Positions 1 to 5,532 of a DNA stretch of 6,167 nt are shown piece by piece. Location: positions 1-6,167 of the forward strand of contig WTHG01000142.1 in NCBI GenBank assembly GCA_011523245.1, in the 5' to 3' direction. The notes below the pieces were generated by a model, which searched no databases, was not told the origin of the DNA, and saw nothing but the letters and a program-made list of their open reading frames with translations. This DNA comes from Verrucomicrobiales bacterium (GTDB lineage Bacteria > Verrucomicrobiota > Verrucomicrobiia > Limisphaerales > UBA1100). How positions within the stretch are numbered: the first letter of the stretch is position 1; the number at the start of each line of letters is the position of its first letter. A program made the translations under genes and the position numbers.

Positions 1-201
1 CTTGGTGAACAATCCCTTGGGCAGGGACTGACCGGCTTGCGCCAGCGACGCGGTTTGCAATTTGTCGCCGGTCGTCTTGAAAATCTTGATCTCAAAGGCC
101 AACCGCGGAAACGCCGCGCGGCATTGGTCGAAAATAAAATTCGCCTGAGCCAAGGCCAAGGCACTCCCACGGGTGGCGATGATAATGGGTGATTCGGACA
201 T
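1..201 (-). CDS. hemC: Porphobilinogen deaminase (hydroxymethylbilane synthase), N-terminal fragment
   Basis: Joins four porphobilinogen molecules into hydroxymethylbilane in the cytoplasm, the third step of tetrapyrrole synthesis after glutamate-semialdehyde. Only the first 67 codons are present; the gene runs off the left edge of the window. Visible family marks are the N-terminal strand with ATRGSALALAQA (residues 9-20), the KTTGD motif (42-46) and PKGLFTK (61-67), which match the start of domain 1 of HemC proteins. The ATG at 201 is chosen because the protein begins in the normal place for the family and its A is also the last base of the hemA stop codon (TGATG). No Shine-Dalgarno sequence precedes it, so translation is probably coupled to hemA by reinitiation. 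The dipyrromethane-cofactor cysteine lies in the part that is not visible, so activity cannot be judged. Confidence 0.93.
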   Translation of the reverse strand, partial: MSESPIIIATRGSALALAQANFIFDQCRAAFPRLAFEIKIFKTTGDKLQTASLAQAGQSLPKGLFTK

Positions 202-1283
202 CAGTTCTGGGTCGCCGGCGCTTCACCAGCGGAGGGAAACGTTGGATCCTGCCGGCGTGATTTTGGTGGTCCACCCAGCGATTCGAGTAATTCACGGGTC
301 TTGCCTTCGACAATAGATTCGCACTTGGCGATCTCCTCCTGGCGCAGGCGCAGGTAATCGTCAGCAATCGCTTGAAGGTCATCGATATTATAGAGGTAAA
401 CATCCTCGAGAAAATTGACCTCGGGCTCAATGTCGCGCGGCACGGCGATGTCCACCAGCAGCAACGGCCGATGCTGGCGACCGGCCTGCAGGGGCTCAAG
501 TTTCTTGCGATCGATCACGTAATGCGGCGCACTGGTGCTGCTGATGATAATGTCGATGGCGGCAAACTCGCTCTCCCAATGATCGAAATCCACGGCCTTA
601 CCGCCCAGCTCGGAGGCCAGTGCCTCGGCGCGATCGAAAGAGCGGTTCGAGACAATCACGCTGCGGGCCCCGCGACTGAGCAACGCACGCGCCGTCTTTT
701 CACTCGTATCGCCCGCGCCGATCACCATCACGGCGCGGTCATTCAGCTCATCAAAAATCTTGCCGGCCAATTCTACCGCCACGTTGGCGACGGACACACT
801 ACCACGTTGAATGTTCGTTTCCGTGCGAATCTGTTTGGCCACGTTGAAAGCCTTTTGAAACGCCTTGTTGAGCCGAGCATCGGTGACCTTATGGTCCAGA
901 GCCAGTTGATAAGCGGCCTTCAGCTGACCAAGGATTTCTGTTTCACCCAACACCATGGAATCCAAGCCGCTGGCTACTTTGAACAAGTGCTGCACTGCGG
1001 ATTGGCCCGAGTGTTCATAAAAGATTTCATCTGCATCACCTCCCACCTCGCGGTTCTTCAGTAGAAACGATCGCAGTTCGTTAAGCAGTGGCTGTGGTTC
1101 AGCATCGGTCGTCACATAAAGCTCCACTCGGTTGCAAGTGGATAAAATGACTACACCGCTCGCCGCCGTCTCCGCTCGCAATGTCTCGAGCAACACTGGC
1201 AATTCGCCCTCCGGCAACGCGAACCGTTCGCGCACGGTGACCGGCGCGGTGCGATGATTCAGACCTAGGCAGAGAATCGGCAT
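201..1283 (-). CDS. hemA: Glutamyl-tRNA reductase, short form (360 aa)
   Basis: NADPH-dependent reduction of glutamyl-tRNA(Glu) to glutamate-1-semialdehyde, the first committed step of C5-pathway haem synthesis. The N-terminal catalytic domain has GLNHRTAPV (residues 7-15) and STCNRVELY (48-56) with the nucleophile Cys50. LGETEILGQ (112-120) is the next family signature. The Rossmann fold begins at VIGAGDTSEKTA (187-198) and is followed by SNRS (212-215) and VDIAVPRDIEPEV (277-289). The C-terminal spinal helix (about 300-335) is present, but the protein stops about 25 residues later in a Pro/Ser-rich tail. Family members such as E. coli HemA are about 418 aa, so most of the dimerisation domain is missing. 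The ATG at 1283 is used because the conserved N-terminus (MPILCLGLNH) starts there; a longer open frame upstream overlaps ccsA and does not resemble the family. The start shares one base with the ccsA stop (TAATG), and no clear ribosome binding site is visible. Confidence 0.95.
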   Translation of the reverse strand: MPILCLGLNHRTAPVTVRERFALPEGELPVLLETLRAETAASGVVILSTCNRVELYVTTDAEPQPLLNELRSFLLKNREVGGDADEIFYEHSGQSAVQHLFKVASGLDSMVLGETEILGQLKAAYQLALDHKVTDARLNKAFQKAFNVAKQIRTETNIQRGSVSVANVAVELAGKIFDELNDRAVMVIGAGDTSEKTARALLSRGARSVIVSNRSFDRAEALASELGGKAVDFDHWESEFAAIDIIISSTSAPHYVIDRKKLEPLQAGRQHRPLLLVDIAVPRDIEPEVNFLEDVYLYNIDDLQAIADDYLRLRQEEIAKCESIVEGKTRELLESLGGPPKSRRQDPTFPSAGEAPATQN

Positions 1284-2131
1284 TACGAGGCAGGCGGTTG
1301 ATGGAGGGGAGACAAAAGGTACACCCCCCAAAATGTGAGCATGACAAACAGGAAACTGCCGAGCGTGCCCCAGGCAAAACGCCGTCCGCTTTGGGCATGA
1401 CGCTTCTGCAACATCAACAGCACCAGATAAAAAATCCACACCCCGATCACCCAAAGCATCTCCGGGTCCGGCTGAAACCACACGTTTTTGACTTGGTGCA
1501 GGTACGCGCTGCTGGTGACCAACCCAGCGGTCAACAAGCCAAAGGCAATCCACACCAACCGGGTCATCGCCACCTCCAGTCGCTCCAGCGATGGCAGCTT
1601 GGAAAGAATGGCGCGAAACTTGTGCAACTTGAGATCCTTTTCCTGAGTGAGAAACATCACCGCCCCCACTGCGCTTAGGCCAAAACCACCAAAGGACAAC
1701 AGCAATAGTGCCTTGTGCAGGCTGCTCAACGCGCCGGAGAATTCATGGCTCCCCGGAGCCAACTCCGGGTCCATATCCGGAAACAAAGCAAACACGCCCA
1801 ACAAAAACAACAACGGCGAGGCAAATGCACCGACAAATCGGAACCGCTGCCATACGCCGACCACCAAGTAACCCGCCACAATGGTCCACATGATAAACGC
1901 CGTAGCCTCATAGAGATTGGTGATCGGACAGGCCTCCAGATTAAAGCCCCGCTTGACCATTGCCACTGTGTGCAGCACCCACCCACCGGCAAGCATGCCG
2001 TACACCACCCAATCGTCGCGCTGGAACCCTTTCCGCCACAGGAACACGGAATAGACCATCACGATGCCGTACAACGTCACCGCGCAGCAAAAATAGGTTT
2101 TATCTGTCCAGCTCACGGGAGCGGAGAACAT
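1283..2131 (-). CDS. CcsA/HemX-like cytochrome c assembly membrane protein
   Basis: Polytopic inner-membrane protein of the CcsA/CcmC/HemX superfamily, 282 aa. I count about eight hydrophobic segments, near residues 12-32, 44-60, 75-94, 98-117, 137-161, 189-208, 225-243 and 254-274. Family marks are RGFNLEACPITNLYEATAF (61-79), which resembles the G-x-P-x-x-NLYE segment of CcsA/HemX proteins, and SLHKALLLLSFGGF (137-150) with a candidate haem-ligand histidine, His139. The usual tryptophan-rich WWD motif (WGxxWxWD) is not intact: the matching place reads VWFQPDPEMLW (217-227). This points to the HemX-type branch rather than a full cytochrome c synthase subunit. Its position directly before hemA resembles the hemX-hemA pairing known from Bacillus, though in the opposite order. 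The ATG at 2131 is preferred over a GTG at 2194, which would add 21 residues unlike the family and run into the divergent promoter region. Role inferred: haem handling or support of glutamyl-tRNA reductase. Confidence 0.85.
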   Translation of the reverse strand: MFSAPVSWTDKTYFCCAVTLYGIVMVYSVFLWRKGFQRDDWVVYGMLAGGWVLHTVAMVKRGFNLEACPITNLYEATAFIMWTIVAGYLVVGVWQRFRFVGAFASPLLFLLGVFALFPDMDPELAPGSHEFSGALSSLHKALLLLSFGGFGLSAVGAVMFLTQEKDLKLHKFRAILSKLPSLERLEVAMTRLVWIAFGLLTAGLVTSSAYLHQVKNVWFQPDPEMLWVIGVWIFYLVLLMLQKRHAQSGRRFAWGTLGSFLFVMLTFWGVYLLSPLHQPPAS

Positions 2132-2220
2132 AGCCCTATTATGGGTTTTTTCGCAATTCAAATGGAAACCTTGATAAATCGCGCTTGAGTCCACAACGAA
2201 GGGGCCGCTTAACTCATCTC
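2132..2220. promoter_or_regulatory. Divergent intergenic region between the haem operon and the GHL10 gene
   Basis: These 89 bases separate two genes that read away from each other, so promoters for both should lie in or near them. On the minus strand a CATAAT box (5 of 6 to the -10 consensus) ends six bases before the ccsA ATG, which would give an almost leaderless message; no -35 at good spacing accompanies it. An AGGG lies only two bases from that ATG, too close for a normal Shine-Dalgarno. On the plus strand the best pair I find is TTCGCA, 17 bases, GATAAA, which is weak. AAGGGG at 2199-2204 lies 16 bases before the GHL10 ATG, too far for a standard ribosome binding site. The promoter function is inferred from gene layout, not shown by strong motifs. 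Confidence 0.35.
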
Positions 2221-3702
2221 ATGCACCGAAGGTGGTTTATATTTCTGCTCCTACTGGGCAGCAACCTGCTGCTGGCGGCAGTCGAGGTCGCCTATCGCCA
2301 AGGCCAAGCCGCCGTCCCTGCATTATCCCGAGAATTCCGCGGAGCCTGGATTGCCACCGTCAACAATATCGATTGGCCCTCAAAACCAGGTTTACCTGTG
2401 GTCGAGCAACAGAAAGAACTCACTGCACTCATCCAATCCGCGGCTCGGCTGAAACTCAATTGCCTGATCTTCCAGGTGCGCCCCGCCTGTGACGCACTGT
2501 ACCCCTCCACCCTCGAGCCATGGAGCGAATATCTCACCGGCAAAATGGGCCAAGCGCCGCAGCCGCTCTGGGATCCTCTCGCCTATGCAATTCGCGAAGC
2601 CCACCGGCACGGCATGGAATTGCACGCGTGGTTCAACCCCTACCGCGCCCGCTACAAATCCGCCAAAGGCCCCGCCGCCGCCCGTCACATCAGCCGCACC
2701 CAACCGCAACTCGTGCGCAGCTACGATGGCTACCAATGGCTGGACCCCGCCGAACCGGCCGCTGCTGCCCATTCGTTGAAGGTCATCCTCGATGTCACCC
2801 GCCGTTACGATGTGGATGGCATTCACATCGACGATTATTTCTACCCCTACCCCGCCGCCAACCGCGCGCCGTTTCCCGATGAAGCCAGCTGGAAAAAATT
2901 CCGCGGCGACATGGACCGCAAAGACTGGCGACGCATGCACATCAACAATTTCATCAAACGCCTGCACACCGAGATTCACAAAATCAAACCCCACGTGAAG
3001 TTCGGCATCAGCCCATTCGGCATCTGGCGCCCAGGATATCCCCAGCAAATCAAAGGCCTAGATGCTTACGACGCCCTCTATGCCGATGCCCGCCTCTGGC
3101 TGAGCGAAGGCTGGCTGGACTACTGCGCACCGCAGCTCTACTGGCGCATTGAGCCGCCGGCGCAAAGCTACCCCGTGCTCCTCCAATGGTGGCACGAACA
3201 AAACCCGAAACGCCGACACCTCTGGCCCGGCAATAACAGCGCCAAGGTGGAACCCTGGCCGGCCACTGAAATCCTTAACCAAATTGACCTCACCCGAAAG
3301 CACCCCGGCACTACCGGTAACATCCACTGGAATCTCAGCGCCTTGGTCGATAACCGCGGAAAACTTGGCACGCAGTTACTGGCCCGGAAATATCAACAAC
3401 CTGCCCTTTTACCCGCCTCCCCCTGGCTCGACCGCACTAGCCCCAAGGCTCCGGCCATTAATGCCTCATGGGATGCCCAAAAGAAAATGATCCATACCAC
3501 TTGGCGCGCCGTGGATCGGGAAAGCGTGCGCTGGTGGCTTTTCCAAATTAAAGCCAACGAACGCTGGATTTCGAAACTCATGCCCGGCTCGCAAAAGATG
3601 GCGTTGTTGCGGGTGAGCGATCAATTCCCTGAAGCAATTGCCGTCACCGCCATCAACGCCGCCGGGCATGCCAGCGCGCCGGCTACGCTGTTGAAACGCT
3701 AG
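2221..3702 (+). CDS. Secreted glycosyl hydrolase-like protein, GHL10/DUF187 family
   Basis: A 493-aa exported protein with a TIM-barrel domain of the GHL10 (DUF187) family. E. coli DigH (YddW), a peptidoglycan glycosidase acting on denuded glycan strands, belongs to this family; YngK of Bacillus is another member. Residues 1-22 form a signal peptide (positive MHRR, then a hydrophobic core). Family motifs in order are REFRGAWIATVNNIDWPS (38-55), IFQVRPACDALYPS (83-96), AWFNPYRAR (136-144), DVDGIHIDDYFYPY (197-210), GISPFGIWR (262-270) and DYCAPQLYW (300-308). The Asp pair in HIDDY and the neighbouring acidic residues are the likeliest catalytic groups. From about residue 405 the protein has a beta-rich tail resembling a fibronectin-III-like module. 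The ATG at 2221 is chosen because it opens directly on the signal peptide; a TTG at 2185 would add 12 residues before it. The substrate is not determinable from sequence: peptidoglycan glycan or an environmental polysaccharide are both possible. Confidence 0.9.
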   Translation: MHRRWFIFLLLLGSNLLLAAVEVAYRQGQAAVPALSREFRGAWIATVNNIDWPSKPGLPVVEQQKELTALIQSAARLKLNCLIFQVRPACDALYPSTLEPWSEYLTGKMGQAPQPLWDPLAYAIREAHRHGMELHAWFNPYRARYKSAKGPAAARHISRTQPQLVRSYDGYQWLDPAEPAAAAHSLKVILDVTRRYDVDGIHIDDYFYPYPAANRAPFPDEASWKKFRGDMDRKDWRRMHINNFIKRLHTEIHKIKPHVKFGISPFGIWRPGYPQQIKGLDAYDALYADARLWLSEGWLDYCAPQLYWRIEPPAQSYPVLLQWWHEQNPKRRHLWPGNNSAKVEPWPATEILNQIDLTRKHPGTTGNIHWNLSALVDNRGKLGTQLLARKYQQPALLPASPWLDRTSPKAPAINASWDAQKKMIHTTWRAVDRESVRWWLFQIKANERWISKLMPGSQKMALLRVSDQFPEAIAVTAINAAGHASAPATLLKR

Positions 3703-5057
3703 AACAACGGCAGCGGCTTGCCGTCGCAGATTGGCAGCGGACGGCTGTCACGGTCATGGATCATCGTGGTGCTGGGATCGATGCCCATGGCGTGGAAAAT
3801 CGTGGCGTGCAAATCGGGGGGACCACAAGCCTGCTCGGCAGGTTCATAGCCGGTGGCATTGGAAGCCCCATACACCTGCCCGCCTTGAATACCGCCTCCG
3901 GCAAACACCACGGAGTATGCACCGGGAAAATGATCGCGCCCGGCCGCACCATTAATCTTGGGCGTGCGCCCGAAGTCGGTGAGCATGACCACTAGCGTAT
4001 CGTCTAGGCGACCGCGTGCGTGCAGGTCCTCCACCAAAGTAGAGGCAGCCTGATCAAAGGGCGGCAGCATGTCGTTTTTCAACCGGTTAAAATTATTCGC
4101 ATGCGTATCGAAGTGCGACCCTTTGGATCCATTCAAATCGCCGGCGGCACAATACACAGTTGCCACAGGCACACCGGCCTCGGTGAGACGACGCGCGGTC
4201 AGGGTACTTTGCCCGCAAATGTGCATACCATATTTCTCGCGCAAGGCGCGCGGCTCCTTCTCAAGATCGAACGCCTCATGCACGGAGGGATTGAGCAGCA
4301 TATCCAGCGCCTGCTCATGGGTGCGACGCATCGGCGCGGTTTCTTGTGCCAGCGCAGTGCGTTTAGTCTCGCTGAACCCGTTCACCAACCCTCGTCGACC
4401 GTTCAAGCGTTGGCGGTTTACGCCTTCCGGCAAATCTAGATTGATGCGGCCGGACGTGGGCGATTTGCCCTCATAGAATTTCAGCCCCTCACTAGGCGGC
4501 CGAAACACAGCCGGATCCTTGGCCATGCCAAGAAAGCCGGCGTCCTGCCCGTTGGCCACGCCCCCATCGTACAGGGTGTAAGGCAGGGCCACAGCGCCGG
4601 GAAGATGATTGGCCGGCGCGCCTTTGGCATCCCAGATCATGGAGCCGATGCTCGGCCAATCCGCGCGAGTGGCAGGCCAGTTGCCGGTCAGGTTTTGCGG
4701 CTGATGGCCAGTAAGATTCCAGTAGGCACCGGAGCGATGGCTGGGGGCATTGTGATGGGCGCTGCGGACGACAGCCCAGTGTTTCATGGTGCGCGCAAAG
4801 CCGGGAAGATGTTCGCCCACCCGAATACCGGGCACAGCGGTGGGGATTTCTTTAAACGTGCCGCGGATGTTTGAGGGCGCGTTGGGTTTTAGGTCAAATG
4901 TATCGAGGTGGCTGATACCGCCCCAGCAAAAGAGTACGATGCAATTCTTGGCGCGGCCAAATCCGTGGGCGCCTTCATTTGCCCTGGCCTGCAAGGTCAA
5001 TACTTGCGGCAAGGTCAATCCGCCGAGTCCAAGTTTTAGAAAATCGCGTCTCTGCAT
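3699..5057 (-). CDS. Tat-exported DUF1501 family protein (alkaline-phosphatase/sulfatase-like fold)
   Basis: A 452-aa DUF1501 protein, a family abundant in Planctomycetota and Verrucomicrobiota and related to the alkaline phosphatase/sulfatase superfamily; its reaction is not established. The N-terminus MQRRDFLKLGLGG is a twin-arginine signal (RRDFLK, residues 3-8) followed by a short hydrophobic stretch, so export in folded form is likely. Conserved blocks are CWGGISHLDTFDLKP (44-58), a probable metal-binding block; SHFDTHANNF (314-323); TDFGRTPKING (360-370); GRDHFPGAYS (373-382); DLHATIFHAMGID (415-427); and the C-terminal DGKPLPLF. Length is normal for the family. The start at 5057 is preferred to an upstream in-frame start at 5135 because the latter lies inside rnpB, and a good ribosome binding site precedes 5057. 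These proteins usually sit beside a DUF1549/DUF1553 cytochrome-type gene; none is present here. The stop codon overlaps that of the convergent GHL10 gene. Confidence 0.92.
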   Translation of the reverse strand: MQRRDFLKLGLGGLTLPQVLTLQARANEGAHGFGRAKNCIVLFCWGGISHLDTFDLKPNAPSNIRGTFKEIPTAVPGIRVGEHLPGFARTMKHWAVVRSAHHNAPSHRSGAYWNLTGHQPQNLTGNWPATRADWPSIGSMIWDAKGAPANHLPGAVALPYTLYDGGVANGQDAGFLGMAKDPAVFRPPSEGLKFYEGKSPTSGRINLDLPEGVNRQRLNGRRGLVNGFSETKRTALAQETAPMRRTHEQALDMLLNPSVHEAFDLEKEPRALREKYGMHICGQSTLTARRLTEAGVPVATVYCAAGDLNGSKGSHFDTHANNFNRLKNDMLPPFDQAASTLVEDLHARGRLDDTLVVMLTDFGRTPKINGAAGRDHFPGAYSVVFAGGGIQGGQVYGASNATGYEPAEQACGPPDLHATIFHAMGIDPSTTMIHDRDSRPLPICDGKPLPLF

Positions 5058-5059
5058 TG

Positions 5060-5067
5060 CTCCTCCC
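5060..5067 (-). promoter_or_regulatory. Ribosome binding site of the DUF1501 gene
   Basis: On the minus strand the sequence reads GGGAGGAG, then CA, then the ATG at 5057. The GGAGG core is four bases from the start codon, a little short but the clearest Shine-Dalgarno in the window. It decides the start: it lies outside rnpB (which ends at about 5077) and excludes the longer reading that begins at 5135 inside the RNA gene. Confidence 0.75.
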
Positions 5068-5076
5068 ACTATAAAG

Positions 5077-5467
5077 CACCTTGGAAGGGTTGTAAGCCGA
5101 ATTTTGTCTACACCGCAAGCGGTGGAGAGGATCATTTATCTGTTGCGACCCTACCCGGAGCCGTGACCGTTTCCGATCTCGGGACGGACCGTCCCTGGCC
5201 CCCTATTTGGCCTTGCACCCGATGGGGTTTACCGTGCCGCCTTGCTTACGCTTGGCGCGGTGGGCTCTTACCCCACCTTTTCACCCTTACTCCGGCGAAC
5301 CGGGGCGGTTTGTTTTCTGTGGCACTGTCCGTCGGCGATCCCTTTCGAAACCGCCGCCTGCATGTATCCACGGCAGAGCCGAGGTTACGCAGCATCGTGT
5401 CCTGTGGTGTTCGGACTTTCCTCTCCCGCCTTTTATGACGAAAGCGATCCTCCACCCTTCCAAGGTG
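5077..5467 (-). ncRNA. rnpB: RNase P RNA, bacterial class A
   Basis: Catalytic RNA of RNase P, which removes 5' leaders from pre-tRNAs. The ends are set by a perfect 14-bp P1 helix between 5454-5467 and 5077-5090. Reading 5' to 3': P2 pairs 5446-5452 with 5127-5133; P3 is a compact hairpin (5427-5446); the universal GAGGAAAGTCCG follows at 5412-5423. Next come AGTGCCACAGAAA (5314-5326), a short P12 with a TTCG loop (5292-5303), and TAAGGGTGAAA. Then come TAAGAGC, a P14 hairpin with a GUAA loop (5240-5255), GGTAAACCCC (5224-5233), GGCCAAATAGGG, the GGGTAGG of L15 that binds the tRNA CCA end (5150-5156), GATAAATGA, and a P19 hairpin (5111-5124). It closes with TTCGGCTTA, whose TTCGG pairs with CCGAA of the 5' P4 strand. 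P15 and a P16-like hairpin (5181-5195) mark class A. Helix P18 appears to be absent. Exact ends after processing may differ by a few bases. Confidence 0.96.
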
Positions 5468-5512
5468 GGATTAGCCTGAGGTATTCTGGAAGATTTTTGA
5501 AGGCCGAAATGC

Positions 5513-5532
5513 AGGAAACGGTTGGGTTTCCC
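5513..5532 (-). other. Small hairpin between the zinc-ribbon gene and rnpB
   Basis: Directly after the zinc-ribbon stop codon the transcript can form GGAAAC, a six-base loop, GUUUCC, plus one further G-U pair. It is not followed by a U-run, so it is not a typical intrinsic terminator. The rest of the 64-base gap (to 5468) shows no convincing -10/-35 pair for rnpB, so the rnpB promoter may be weak-consensus or lie inside the zinc-ribbon gene. Confidence 0.3.

Noticed and set aside
372..1064. 230-codon plus-strand frame opposite hemA
   Set aside because: It is exactly antisense to conserved hemA motifs, has no ribosome binding site or recognisable domain, and long antisense frames are common in GC-rich genes.
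1284..1553. HemA start at 1553, adding 90 residues
   Set aside because: The extension overlaps conserved ccsA-like coding sequence and does not resemble any HemA N-terminus; the family start is at 1283.
2392..3048. 218-codon minus-strand frame inside the GHL10 gene
   Set aside because: Glycine- and valine-rich shadow of a conserved coding region on the other strand, with no family resemblance.
5069..5096. Promoter-like CTTACA, 17 bases, TATAGT at the 3' end of rnpB, pointing into DUF1501
   Set aside because: The -35 half is part of the universally conserved GGCTTA of rnpB, and a start at the expected distance would cut off the good ribosome binding site. It is probably chance, though it would be resolved by 5' end mapping.
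5058..5135. DUF1501 start at 5135, adding 26 residues
   Set aside because: The extension is encoded by the 3' part of rnpB and precedes a clean Tat signal that already has its own ribosome binding site.
5181..5195. Near-palindrome GGGACGGACCGTCCC as a possible operator
   Set aside because: It lies within rnpB and fits a P16-like hairpin of the RNA.
5163..5480. Several open frames of 90-100 codons on both strands over the rnpB locus
   Set aside because: They lie wholly within the RNase P RNA gene; their sequence is explained by conserved RNA helices, and such reading frames antisense to rnpB are a known source of false protein annotations.
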